Shown: positions 28,050 through 36,661 of the stretch, piece by piece | Position numbering within the stretch: position 1 is the first letter of the stretch | Layout: each line of letters begins with the position of its first letter | Origin: Methylobacterium sp. Leaf125 | GTDB lineage: Bacteria > Pseudomonadota > Alphaproteobacteria > Rhizobiales > Beijerinckiaceae | NCBI RefSeq assembly: GCF_001423085.1 | Contig: NZ_LMNU01000012.1 | Span: 318,698-382,697, forward strand | Direction of reading: 5' to 3' | DNA: 64,000 bases | The notes under the pieces: model-generated | What the model saw: only the letters and a program-made list of their open reading frames with translations | Told to the model about the DNA's origin: nothing | The model's database searches: none | Program-made: the position numbers and the translations under genes

Positions 28050-29471
28050 TCAGGCGGGCGGCACCTGCGCGACGCGAATGTTGTTGGTGGTGCCGGCCAC
28101 CGCGAAGGGGATGCCGGCGGTGATGACCACGCGGGCGTGGGGCAGCGCGAAACCCTCCTCCACCGCGTGAGCCAGGGCGTTGGCCACCATCGCCTCGTAG
28201 GAATCGACCTCGTCGGCCCGCAGGCTGTGCGCCCCCCAGAGCAGGCACAGCCGGCGCGAGGTCGCGAGATCCGGCGTCAGGGCCAGGATCGGCACCTGCG
28301 GCCGGCGCCGGGCGATCCGGGCCGCGGTGGTGCCGCTCAAGGTGTAGGCGACGATGGCGGCCGCCCCCACCGCATCGGCGAGGGTCGCGGTGGCGCTGGC
28401 GACGGCGTGGGGCGGCGTCTCCTCCTCGCCCGGATCGGTGGCGGTGATCAGCGAGCGATAGAGCTTGTGCGTCTCGGTCCGGTGGATGATGCGCGCCATC
28501 ATCGCCACGGTCTCCACCGGGAACTGCCCCGTGGCGGATTCGGCCGAGAGCATCACCGCGTCCGCCCCGTCATAGATCGCGGTGGCCACGTCCGAGGCCT
28601 CGGCCCGGGTCGGCGTCGGGGCCGAGACCATGGAATCGAGCATCTGGGTGGCGACGATCACCGGCTTGACCGCCAGCCGGCAGGCCCGGATCAGCTCCTT
28701 CTGCCGTCCGGGGACGTCCTCGTGCGGGATCTCGACCCCGAGATCGCCCCGCGCCACCATGACGGCGTCGGACAGCCGGATGATGTCGTCGATCCGCTCC
28801 AGGGCCTGGGGCTTCTCGACCTTGGTCATCAGCCCGGCCCGGTCGCCGATCAGGGCGCGGGCCTCGATGAGGTCGGCGGGCTTCTGGACGAAGGAGAGCG
28901 CGACCCAGTCCACCCCGAGCTCCAGCCCGAAGGCGAGGTCGGCCCGGTCCTTGGCGGTGAGCGGGGAGAGGTCGAGCAGGGTGCCGGGCAGGTTCACGCC
29001 CTTGCGGTTCGAGAGCGTCCCGCCGGTGATCACCTCGGCGGTGAGGCTGTCGCCGGTCAGGCCGGTGACCCGGACGCGCACCCGTCCGTCGTCGATGAGC
29101 AGGTCCTGGCCCGGGGCCACCGCCAGGAAGATCTCCCGATGGGGCAGGGGGATGGCATGCCGGTCGCCCTCGGCGCCCTCGAGCACGAAGCGCAGCGTCT
29201 CGCCGGGCGCGACGTCGAGGCGCCCGCCCGCCAGGGTGCCGAGGCGGATCTTGGGTCCCTGCAGGTCCTGCAGGATGCCGATGGGCCGCCCGGTCTCCCG
29301 CTCCAGGGTGCGGATCGCCGCGTAGACCCGGGCATGGTCGTCCTGCGTGCCGTGACTGAAATTCAGGCGGAAGGTGTCGACCCCGGTCACGAAGAGCCGG
29401 TGCAGCATGTCGGGCGACGACGAGGCGGGCCCGACGGTGGCGACGATCTTGGCGTGGCGGTTGCGGCGCAT
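28050..29471 (-). CDS. pyk: Pyruvate kinase
   Basis: A 473-aa enzyme of glycolysis that makes pyruvate and ATP from phosphoenolpyruvate. Motifs include TVGPASSSPDMLHRL and FRLNFSHGTQDDH at the start, DLQGPKIRLG, the catalytic region MTKVEKPQALERID and MVARGDLGVEIP, and the K+/Mg2+ site VATQMLDSM followed by ADAVMLSAESATG. The C-terminal allosteric domain is present. ATG 29471 (MRRNRHAKIVATVGP) matches family starts. Confidence 0.96.
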   Translation of the reverse strand: MRRNRHAKIVATVGPASSSPDMLHRLFVTGVDTFRLNFSHGTQDDHARVYAAIRTLERETGRPIGILQDLQGPKIRLGTLAGGRLDVAPGETLRFVLEGAEGDRHAIPLPHREIFLAVAPGQDLLIDDGRVRVRVTGLTGDSLTAEVITGGTLSNRKGVNLPGTLLDLSPLTAKDRADLAFGLELGVDWVALSFVQKPADLIEARALIGDRAGLMTKVEKPQALERIDDIIRLSDAVMVARGDLGVEIPHEDVPGRQKELIRACRLAVKPVIVATQMLDSMVSAPTPTRAEASDVATAIYDGADAVMLSAESATGQFPVETVAMMARIIHRTETHKLYRSLITATDPGEEETPPHAVASATATLADAVGAAAIVAYTLSGTTAARIARRRPQVPILALTPDLATSRRLCLLWGAHSLRADEVDSYEAMVANALAHAVEEGFALPHARVVITAGIPFAVAGTTNNIRVAQVPPA

Positions 29472-29973
29472 GAGTTCCCACGGCCGCGCACGGCCGCCTC
29501 CCTGGCGTGAAGGCAGAGGATCACGACGGGGTGCACCGTCCGCGCGGTCATCCCGACGGGTGAAGCAAGCGGCGACGATTGCGGCCGACCGGACGATTCG
29601 GCGACCCTCGGAATACACCGAAACTCTATCGCAGGTTAACGGACCGGTAAACGCCGGACGAAGCTCCCTCGGGCCGGGTCAGACGACGGGCGCGCCCGGA
29701 CAGCGCGTTCGGGCACCGGTGCCAGGCGCCGAGGACGGCGCGACCGTCACGCCACCCAGCCGCGCCTCCGATCGCGTCCGCGGCAGCAACGCGACCGGCA
29801 TCCGGCAGGCCGGGGCGTACACGAAGAATTTTTTCTCGCAGTACAACTACAATTCCAGGTTGGTATGTACTCACTTTTATTTGATTTCGCGCAGGGTTTC
29901 CGTGGCCCTCCTCAAGTGCTGTAGGAGAAAAATAACTTATGATATTTTCTTGACCAGGAGATCCGACCCGGCG
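29472..29973. promoter_or_regulatory. Intergenic region with AT-rich promoter segment ahead of the PAS-HTH gene
   Basis: The first 350 bp have ordinary high GC. From about 29821 to 29970 the sequence turns strikingly AT-rich (TTTTTTCTC, TTTTATTTG, AAAAATAACTTATGATATTTT). It ends just upstream of the PAS-HTH start and is the likely promoter and regulatory site for that gene. No gene is seen here. Confidence 0.55.
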
Positions 29974-30993
29974 ATGGATGTCGACAGCCTGCAATTCTCG
30001 TCGCGGCATTTCCTCCATCTTCTCGAGAGCCGGGGCATCAGCGGCACGTGGGGATGGCGCTTCGCCGCCGATCAGCATGTCTGGTCGCCCGGCTTGTTCC
30101 GCATCCTCGGGCTCGATCCCCAGACGACCCGGCCGAGCTACGACCTGTTGGTCGGGCTGGTGCATCCGGAGGATCGCGGCCGGATGGCGAGCGGAGCCGG
30201 CCTGATCCGGGACGTGTCGCAGGGGAAGCAGACGATTCGCGTGATCCGGCCGGACGGGTCGCACCGCGCCCTGTCGGTGCGCAGCGAGCTCAACCTTGCC
30301 CCCGACGGACGTCCCCTGGGGATCGCCGGAAGCGTCCTCGACGTGACCGAACGGGAAAGCCTGAGACGGGCCGTGGCGGCGGAGCAACGCCGCCGGCGGG
30401 CGCTGTTCGACCGCACCCGGACCCTGACCTTCTCCAACGATCCGGACTACGCCTACACCTTCTCGGAGGAGGCCTACGAGTTGACCGGCCTCTCGCCGGA
30501 CGAGACGGCCGATGACGCGTTCCTGGCGGTGGTGACCGAGGAGCGGGAGCACTGGCGCGCCGTGAGCCTCGCGGCGCATCAGGTCGGGCGCGTCTATACG
30601 ATGAAGCCCGTCCTCTACATCGCCGGCCGGAAGCGGGAGCGCTTCGAGATCTTCACGGTGCCGATCACCGATGCGAGCGGTCAGGTCGTGGATTGGGGCA
30701 ACCTCGCGCGGCCCCTCGGAACACGGGGAAGCCCGCCCCTCGGCATGCTGCTGAAGGGTCTCGAGCAGGCGATCGGCGGACATCACCTGCGCGCCGCCCG
30801 CGCCCTGCTGGACTGGTCGATGTCCGATCTCGCCAGGGCCGCCGGCCTGTCCCTGTCGACCGTGAAGCGCATGGAGGAACACCCGGACGGCACGGCCCAG
30901 CGATCGCGGCACAAGGCCGTGGAGACGCTGCGGACCGTCGGAATTCAGTTTTCCGTCCTGGACGGCGGCGTCATCGCCGTCGGGCGTCGCTGA
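29974..30993 (+). CDS. PAS-domain transcriptional regulator with C-terminal XRE-type HTH
   Basis: A 339-aa soluble protein. Residues about 15-125 form a PAS domain with a PAC motif (WSPGLFRILGLDP, VHPEDRGRM, GSVLDVTERE). A second PAS-like stretch (about 135-235) follows. Residues about 265-310 form a Cro/XRE-like HTH (ALLDWSMSDLARAAGLSLSTVKRMEE). There is no kinase, GGDEF or EAL domain, so it should act directly on DNA in response to a small signal such as redox or a ligand. ATG 29974 is preceded by CAGGAG about 15 nt upstream and the AT-rich region. Confidence 0.82.
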   Translation: MDVDSLQFSSRHFLHLLESRGISGTWGWRFAADQHVWSPGLFRILGLDPQTTRPSYDLLVGLVHPEDRGRMASGAGLIRDVSQGKQTIRVIRPDGSHRALSVRSELNLAPDGRPLGIAGSVLDVTERESLRRAVAAEQRRRRALFDRTRTLTFSNDPDYAYTFSEEAYELTGLSPDETADDAFLAVVTEEREHWRAVSLAAHQVGRVYTMKPVLYIAGRKRERFEIFTVPITDASGQVVDWGNLARPLGTRGSPPLGMLLKGLEQAIGGHHLRAARALLDWSMSDLARAAGLSLSTVKRMEEHPDGTAQRSRHKAVETLRTVGIQFSVLDGGVIAVGRR

Positions 30994-31000
30994 GGGCGAC

Positions 31001-31032
31001 GGTTCCCGCACCGGTCCGGGCCGGCGGGAACC
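31001..31032 (+). terminator. Terminator-like stem-loop after the PAS-HTH gene
   Basis: GGTTCCCG pairs with CGGGAACC, with an inner CCGG/CCGG stem, beginning 7 nt after the stop codon. There is no T-tract. Confidence 0.5.
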
Positions 31033-31270
31033 CCGGTCCGGGACGATCCCGCGGCAGGACGATCCCACGGCAACATACGCTCACGAAACGGTCGCATCCC
31101 GCGGACGCGGTCCCATCGGGGACCGGCGCGCACCGATGGGGCGCCGGCCGTGAACGCATGGGTCGATCGGGTCGTCCGAGGCGCGGCGGAGACAGGACCG
31201 GATCCGAAGGCCGACCCCCGATCCCCTGGGAACAGGCAGCGTCCCGCGCCCGGTCCCGGTCGCGTCGGAC

Positions 31271-31513
31271 TCAGAGGCTGCCGTCGCCGTGATGACCGTC
31301 CTGGAGGCGGATGGCGATGTCGGTTCCGTCTCCGTCGAAATCCTGACGCGCGGCAGTGGGCTGGACCGGCACGGTCGGGATCGGCTTCGCTGCGTTCAGG
31401 GATGTGTACTTCGCGGAGAGACGCTGCTGTTTCGCGGCAGCCGTGGCCGGTGCGGCAGCCATCACCGTCAGGGACAGGCCGGCCAAGACGAGCACAGGAA
31501 TGAAATGTTTCAT
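31271..31513 (-). CDS. Small secreted protein of unknown function
   Basis: An 80-aa protein with a clear Sec signal peptide (KHFIPVLVLAGLSL...ATAAAK, residues 2-28). The mature part is short and polar, ending in FDGDGTDIAIRLQDGHHGDG, an Asp-rich stretch resembling a calcium-type loop. No family is recognised. An AT-rich upstream region (to about 31690) is its likely promoter. Confidence 0.6.
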   Translation of the reverse strand: MKHFIPVLVLAGLSLTVMAAAPATAAAKQQRLSAKYTSLNAAKPIPTVPVQPTAARQDFDGDGTDIAIRLQDGHHGDGSL

Positions 31514-31663
31514 TGTTTCCTCCCGTCGATTCTACGACGCCACGAGGATCGTCCAAACCGAGACGCCGTCATCCCCTAAATTGACTACGATCTATCAATA
31601 TTCGCGCCAATCCGCGACGATATATTCTTGCTATGATTGTTCGCATCATGCTGGTATACAATA

Positions 31664-31676
31664 TCTCACAGTGAGA
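31664..31676. promoter_or_regulatory. Short palindrome, possible operator
   Basis: TCTCACAGTGAGA is a 13-bp palindrome centred on A, set in an AT-rich stretch between the small secreted protein gene and the LuxR-type regulator gene. A role as an operator is inferred from its symmetry and position. Confidence 0.35.
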
Positions 31677-31769
31677 ATTTTGATGGACACTTAGGATGCT
31701 CATCGGCCAGCAGGCCATGACCATGAATTGCATTCGGCCGCGCCGCGCGCGCGTGAGCCGGATCGCCGA

Positions 31770-32351
31770 TCAGGGCAGGCTGGAGAGCCGGGACACCAGC
31801 ATCACCAGTTCGGCCTGCCGATGGGTGTGCGTCTTGGCGAAGATCGCCCGAAGCTGGGCCCGGACGGTGGCGACGCGGACACCCTGGAGGGCCGCCGCTT
31901 CCGCGAGGGTCGCGCCCTGCGCCATCAGGGTGGCGAGTTTCGCCTCGGTGCGGGTCAATCCGAAGACCTGTTCCAGGGCGCCGTGGTTGAGGATCGGCGT
32001 TGCGTCGAGGTCGATCAGCAGGAGGACGGAGTGCGACCCGTCGACCTCATCGATCGGGAGCGGCACCGCATTCATGATCAGGGGGCGCTGGTCGGGGCGC
32101 TCCACCAGGATCCAGTTCTCACTGTCCAGCTGAAACCGGGCCCGGCCCTGATTGAGCAATCGCTTGACGATCCCGCGCCCGAGGCCGTCCAGCACATCGA
32201 CCTCAACCTCGGACCGGCTGAGACAGAACATGGCCTGGAAGATGCGGCGCGCGCTGTCGTTGAGGGCCAGCACATGCCCATGCGTCGAGAGCACGAGCCC
32301 GCCGTAACCCATTCGGTCGAAGACCCGCAAGAATGGCATCCCGACAAGCAT
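31770..32351 (-). CDS. LuxR-family regulator with N-terminal sensor domain
   Basis: A 193-aa protein. Residues about 1-125 look like a PAS-type sensor (MGYGGLVLSTHGHVLALNDSARRIF). Residues about 130-190 form a LuxR/GerE HTH (FGLTRTEAKLATLMAQGATLAEAAALQGV, then VRAQLRAIFAKTHTHRQAELV). There is no receiver domain, so it is a stand-alone sensor-regulator. Its target is unknown. The nearest neighbours are the small secreted protein gene and the 32.4-33 kb uncharacterised stretch. Confidence 0.83.
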   Translation of the reverse strand: MLVGMPFLRVFDRMGYGGLVLSTHGHVLALNDSARRIFQAMFCLSRSEVEVDVLDGLGRGIVKRLLNQGRARFQLDSENWILVERPDQRPLIMNAVPLPIDEVDGSHSVLLLIDLDATPILNHGALEQVFGLTRTEAKLATLMAQGATLAEAAALQGVRVATVRAQLRAIFAKTHTHRQAELVMLVSRLSSLP

Positions 32352-32799
32352 GGTCGCGACATACCTCTCCCGATGCCAGCCCGGCGCAGCGACCGTGTCG
32401 GGTTACGTTAGGCAATATTCGCGTGTGGTCAATACGTCCGCCGATCCACGGATACTGATCTATCCTGACAGTCCTACTGGATCGCAGGATCGAAGATGAC
32501 CAGAACCCTGCGATCTGCAGACGTTTTCGCGAGGGGCCGGACAGCTGCACCAGGACACCTGCACGCTCGCGTACAGGACCTACCGGCTGGGGCAACCGCC
32601 GGAACGGTCCGGAGCGGTACCTGGCGAAGCCCGAGCGCCGGTTGGACGACGGATCACGGACCGGCCAACGCGGCTTGCGGGGTGTCTCGGCCGGTCCATT
32701 GCCCCGCGTGGCCGGAATCCGGCGCTTGGTTCCGATTGGTGTGGGTCCGCTGCGGGTGGATGGCTGCCGGTCCGCTTCCGAGCATCGCAGGCCTGACGC
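32352..32799. other. Intergenic region, no convincing gene
   Basis: About 450 bp between the LuxR-type gene and a doubtful small ORF. The first 120 bp are fairly AT-rich and probably hold the LuxR-type promoter. Open frames in the remainder give biased, low-complexity translations on both strands and match nothing I recognise. It may be degraded sequence. Confidence 0.4.
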
Positions 32800-33063
32800 G
32801 TGCCTTCGACCCGACCCGGCCGCTCGGACGGCCATTGCCCCAGCCCAAAAGACGTCGACCATCCGGCGACTCGACGCGAGGTGGCCGAGGGACAATGGTT
32901 CGATGAACAGGAGCGGAGCTTCGGCTGCAAGCGAGACAGCGAGCTTGCCAAGGGCAGAACGATGCAGTCCGCTCAGCGCCAGGCTGAGCTGCTCTCCGCC
33001 TTCAGCAATCTCGGCGACGATGCCTTGCTCAGCGGCGCCTCATGTCACCAGCCCCTCACATAG
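32800..33063 (+). CDS. Doubtful small ORF, possibly a gene remnant
   Basis: A GTG-initiated 87-codon frame with GC-rich third positions, which suggests it is or was coding. The C-terminal half (RREVAEGQWFDEQERSFGCK and later SAQRQAELLSAFSNLGDDALL) looks like a helical soluble protein. No family is recognised. It overlaps the convergent alpha/beta-hydrolase gene by 19 nt. It could be a remnant of an acquired or deleted gene. Confidence 0.28.
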   Translation: MPSTRPGRSDGHCPSPKDVDHPATRREVAEGQWFDEQERSFGCKRDSELAKGRTMQSAQRQAELLSAFSNLGDDALLSGASCHQPLT

Positions 33064-33830
33064 GCCTGGGCAAAGTCACGGATCATGGCGTTGATCTGAT
33101 CGGGAACGAGAAGTGTTGAGAAGTGACCTGACCCGATCGTCTGCCCGACCTTGATCTGAGGCTGGACTTCGCGCAAACGGCCGACGTTCGCGCTCGACGT
33201 GTCCGCTCCAATATAGGCGATCGGCACTGTGCAGCGCGCGGCAACCGGCTCCGCATCGTAGTTCAGAATGTGTTCGTCAAAAGCTTGTGTGAGAACACGC
33301 TGGTGTGTCCTGCGAAGCGAGCGAAAAAACGCATCTCGGATACTTGGATCTTCTCCCGGTATGTACAAACCTGCAAGGCTCACTTCGATGGCCTTGAGGT
33401 AGTCCTCCCCCTTCAGCTGTTCGCTGAATATCTCCATCGCATCTCGGAATGGCGTTGGCAGGCAGACATAGCTGTCGACCATGACAACGGCCGCCGCGAT
33501 GTCCGGGTGACTTGCTCCAAATTCGAGCGCGATTGTCCCACCCATGCTATGTCCAACGACAATCGGCTTTTCAATGTCGAGCTTGAGACAAACCCACGCG
33601 AGGTCGTTGGCGAAGTTACTGACGGTGTAGTCTTCGGTTGGAGCATCGCTTTCTCCATGACCACGAAGATCAACCGCGATGGCCCTCCGGGTCCGTCCGA
33701 AGAATTCCTGTTGGCGTTTCATGAATGAGCGGTTGCATCCCCATCCGTGTACCAGCAGAACCGGCGGGTTCGATCCACTTCCGACTTCGTCATAGACCAT
33801 CTTCATGCCATTGATGCTGAGTTCCGACAT
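33045..33830 (-). CDS. Alpha/beta hydrolase
   Basis: A 261-aa single-domain alpha/beta hydrolase. The oxyanion element is LLVHGWGCNRSF. The nucleophile Ser lies in VGHSMGGTIAL at about residue 94. The acid is probably the Asp in YIGADTSS, and the His is in GSGHFSTLL near the C-terminus. It could be an esterase, lactonase or C-C hydrolase; the substrate is unreadable. Base composition is clearly lower in GC than the neighbours, with more A/T-ending codons, suggesting acquisition by transfer. Confidence 0.85.
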   Translation of the reverse strand: MSELSINGMKMVYDEVGSGSNPPVLLVHGWGCNRSFMKRQQEFFGRTRRAIAVDLRGHGESDAPTEDYTVSNFANDLAWVCLKLDIEKPIVVGHSMGGTIALEFGASHPDIAAAVVMVDSYVCLPTPFRDAMEIFSEQLKGEDYLKAIEVSLAGLYIPGEDPSIRDAFFRSLRRTHQRVLTQAFDEHILNYDAEPVAARCTVPIAYIGADTSSANVGRLREVQPQIKVGQTIGSGHFSTLLVPDQINAMIRDFAQAYVRGW

Positions 33831-33941
33831 CGTGATCTCCGCCTTTTGCTTAGAGCATGACGCTATGCATGCTGTCTTGCGTATCGATTATGAAGTCGCG
33901 CGTTTCGGTTTCATGTGTAACGCTTGAGCTTCCGGAGCTTC

Positions 33942-33961
33942 GCTCAGCACGAAAGCTGAGC
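33942..33961. terminator. Stem-loop between the hydrolase and SDR genes
   Basis: GCTCAGC-ACGAAA-GCTGAGC, a perfect 7-bp stem with a 6-nt loop, lies in the gap between the start of the hydrolase gene and the end of the SDR gene. It could end the SDR transcript (minus strand). Confidence 0.4.
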
Positions 33962-34113
33962 AAGACTGGGCGTGCGGTCCCGCAATCCAAGCGCGACCGT
34001 TCCAGAAAACCGCCGATGCGGTTGGAGCTCGGATCAAGCCCTCTCAGGCGAGGGGGCCGCCCGTGTCGCCCGAAGCCGACGGCTCAAGGGGCTCGGGTTG
34101 TCGGCCGGTGTGA

Positions 34114-34866
34114 TCAGATCTGGGTCAGTCCGCCGTCGACGAACAATTCCGCTCCGTTGATGAAGCTGGCATCGTCCGAGGCCAGGAACAGCGCGGCCTT
34201 GGCGATCTCCTCGGGCCGGCCGATCCGGCCGGCCGGGATCTGCGTGGCGAGGAAATCCTTGATGCCCCGCGCCTGATCGCCGCCGCCGAACACATCGTTC
34301 AGCCCGTTCGTCTCGGTCGGCCCCGGGCTGACGACGTTCACCCTGATGCGACGATCCTTGAGGTCGAGGATCCAGCTACGCGCCAGGTTGCGCACTGCGG
34401 CCTTGCTCGCGCTATAGACGCTGAACGCGGGCGTTCCCGACGAGCCGGCGTTGGAACCGTTGAGAACGATCGACGCGCCGTCCTTCAGCAGCGGCAGCGC
34501 CTTCTGCACGGTGAAGATCGTGCCCTTCACGTTGGTGTCGAACGTCCGCTGGTAATGCGCCTCGGTGATGGCCCCGAGCGGAAGCATGTCGCCGCCACCG
34601 GCATTCGCGAACAGGACGTCGATCTGAGCGTGCCGCTGCCGGACGGCTTCGTAAACCCGGTCGATGTCGGCGAGGTCGGACATGTCGGCGCGCAGACCCG
34701 TGACCTGGCCGCCGATCTCCGTCACTGCGGCGTCGAGCACATCCTGGCGCCGCCCGGTGACGAACACCGAGGCGCCCTCCCGCGCGAACGCCTTGGCGGC
34801 GGCGAGGCCGATGCCGCTGGTGCCGCCTGTCACCACCACCACTTTGTCTTGAAACCTACCGGTCAT
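34114..34866 (-). CDS. SDR family oxidoreductase
   Basis: A 250-aa classical short-chain dehydrogenase. The NAD(P) site VTGGTSGIGLAAAKAF is at residues 12-27, with NAGGGD in the centre. The catalytic Ser-Tyr-Lys are in LNGSNAGSSG and YSASKAAVRN. The C-terminal element SPGPTETNG is also present. The Arg in GRRQDVL after strand 2 suggests NADP preference. It is divergent from a LysR-type regulator, which probably controls it. The substrate is unknown. Confidence 0.88.
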   Translation of the reverse strand: MTGRFQDKVVVVTGGTSGIGLAAAKAFAREGASVFVTGRRQDVLDAAVTEIGGQVTGLRADMSDLADIDRVYEAVRQRHAQIDVLFANAGGGDMLPLGAITEAHYQRTFDTNVKGTIFTVQKALPLLKDGASIVLNGSNAGSSGTPAFSVYSASKAAVRNLARSWILDLKDRRIRVNVVSPGPTETNGLNDVFGGGDQARGIKDFLATQIPAGRIGRPEEIAKAALFLASDDASFINGAELFVDGGLTQI

Positions 34867-34977
34867 CGTCGTTCTTCCGAGTCCAGCGGCGTGTGAGCCG
34901 TTGCCAAGAGAGATGGCCGCAGAACGATGATGCGGATAGGTCGCAAATCTGGCACGTAGCGTTCCAATCGAGGAACG

Positions 34978-35871
34978 ATGATGCGCTCAGACCTCAACGA
35001 CTACGTCACCTTCGCCGAGGTCGTCGCCCATGGCGGCTTCACGGCCGCAGGCCGGGTGCTTCGCGAGCCGAAATCGAAGCTGAGCCGCCGCGTCTCGGCG
35101 CTGGAGGCGCGGCTCGGGGTGCGGCTGATCGAGCGCTCAAGCCGACGTTTCCGCGTGACCGAAATCGGGCAGACCTTTTACGAGCGCTGCCGGGCCATGA
35201 TGCTGGAAGCGGAGCGGGCGGAAGCGCTCGTTGCGGAAGCGCAGGCCGAGCCGCACGGGCGAATCCGGATGAGTTGTCCGCCAAATCTGGTGAAGGTGGT
35301 GTCGGCCATCGTGCGCGGCTTTCTCGACCGCTTCCCGAAGGTCCAGCTCCAACTCGTCGTCTCGAACCGCGCCGTCGACCTGATCGGGGAGCGGATCGAC
35401 GTCGCGCTCCGCGTTCGCCACGAGTTGACGAGCGATGCGTCCCTCACGATGCGGTCGCTCGGACGTTCCCGTTGGATCCTCGTCGCCAGCCCGCAGGTTG
35501 CGAGCGGCCTCGGTGCCGATCTCGCCGACCTCGCCTCCGTTCCGACCATGAGTACGAGCGACGAGGCGGGCGAAACCACCTGGAGGCTCGAACGCGAGGA
35601 CGGGACGGCGCAGGTGCTGCGCCATGAGCCGCGGCTGACCTGCGCGGACTACACCGTTCTCTGCGATGCCGCGGCAAACGGACTGGGCGTCGCCTTCCTG
35701 CCTGATCACGCATGCGCGGCGTACATGAACGCGGGCAAGCTCGTCCGCGTGTTCCAGGACTGGCGGAGCAAGGACGGCATCGTCCATATCGTATTCACGA
35801 CCCGCCGCGGACTGCCACCCGCCGTCCGCGCGCTGATCGACCACCTGGCGAGAGAGTTTCCGGACCTGTGA
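34978..35871 (+). CDS. LysR-family transcriptional regulator
   Basis: A 297-aa LysR protein. The N-terminal winged HTH (TFAEVVAHGGFTAAGRVL, KSKLSRRVSALEARLGVRL) is followed by a linker and a periplasmic-binding-like effector domain (about 90-297, from GRIRMSCPPNLVKV). It is divergent from the SDR gene with a 110-bp intergenic region, the classic arrangement for autoregulation plus control of the neighbour. Of the tandem start codons MMRSDL, 34978 gives the longest form. Confidence 0.9.
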   Translation: MMRSDLNDYVTFAEVVAHGGFTAAGRVLREPKSKLSRRVSALEARLGVRLIERSSRRFRVTEIGQTFYERCRAMMLEAERAEALVAEAQAEPHGRIRMSCPPNLVKVVSAIVRGFLDRFPKVQLQLVVSNRAVDLIGERIDVALRVRHELTSDASLTMRSLGRSRWILVASPQVASGLGADLADLASVPTMSTSDEAGETTWRLEREDGTAQVLRHEPRLTCADYTVLCDAAANGLGVAFLPDHACAAYMNAGKLVRVFQDWRSKDGIVHIVFTTRRGLPPAVRALIDHLAREFPDL

Positions 35872-36108
35872 CGGCGCGCGACCGGGGGGTGATGCTTGGC
35901 GCCGCGGGCGTATCGGAACGCAGACGGTCGATGACGGAGCGCTCCCGAGAAGCGTCGATGCCGGTCTGAGCAAGCGCCCAGGGCTGCGAGGGGACGATTT
36001 CGAGCGTCATCCGGGCCGGGCGGGGCCCTCGTGGGTTTCGCGAGGGCCTGCGACCCGCGAACCTGGGTGACGACGACCAGGGCCCCTCTGTGCCGGCGCC
36101 GGTCTCGG

Positions 36109-36648
36109 TCAGGCGTCTTCGGGAAGCGCGTGCAGATCCTGGCGGAAGCGGCGGCCGTTGACGACGTAGTTCCCGGCGGTCTGCGTCAGGCGCTCCGCAC
36201 TCTCCGGGTCGAGGGTACGGACGGCCCGGGCGGGCGCACCGAGGATGAGGCTGTTGTCGGGAAACGCCTTGCCCTCGGTGACGAGCGCATTGGCCCCGAT
36301 CAGGCAGTTGCGGCCGATGCGGGCGCCGTTGAGGATGGTGGCGCCCATGCCGACGAGGCTGCCGGCCCCGATGGTGCAGCCATGCACGATGGCCCGATGC
36401 CCGACGGTGACATCGTCTCCCAGGTGCAGGGGGAAGCCGGGATCGGCATGCAGCACGGCCCCGTCCTGGATGTTGGTCCGGTCCCCGATCCGGATCTCGT
36501 CGTTGTCGCCGCGCAGGACGGCGCCGAACCAGATCGAGACATCCCGGCCGAGATGGACGCGCCCGACCACGTGGGCACCCGGGGCGATCCAGGTGCTGTC
36601 CGGGTCCGCGAGCTGCGGGTGGTGCGGGCCGAGGGCGTAGAGGGTCAT
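36109..36648 (-). CDS. Gamma-carbonic-anhydrase-like hexapeptide-repeat protein (CaiE/PaaY type)
   Basis: A 179-aa left-handed beta-helix protein of the gamma-class carbonic anhydrase family, which includes CaiE and the thioesterase PaaY. Hexapeptide turns are frequent, and the three zinc-ligand His are present (AVLHADP and GHRAIVHG). ATG 36648 gives MTLYALGPH, the common start; a longer frame reaches 36735. It is the last gene after CoA-transferase and crotonase genes (13 nt downstream), an order like caiB-caiD-caiE, so a supporting role in CoA-thioester metabolism is likely. Confidence 0.86.
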   Translation of the reverse strand: MTLYALGPHHPQLADPDSTWIAPGAHVVGRVHLGRDVSIWFGAVLRGDNDEIRIGDRTNIQDGAVLHADPGFPLHLGDDVTVGHRAIVHGCTIGAGSLVGMGATILNGARIGRNCLIGANALVTEGKAFPDNSLILGAPARAVRTLDPESAERLTQTAGNYVVNGRRFRQDLHALPEDA

Positions 36649-36661
36649 GCGGCGTCCTCGC

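Noticed and set aside
33857..34276. Plus-strand open frame opposite the end of the SDR gene
   Set aside because: It overlaps a certain SDR gene and a hairpin, with Ser/Arg/Pro-rich composition.
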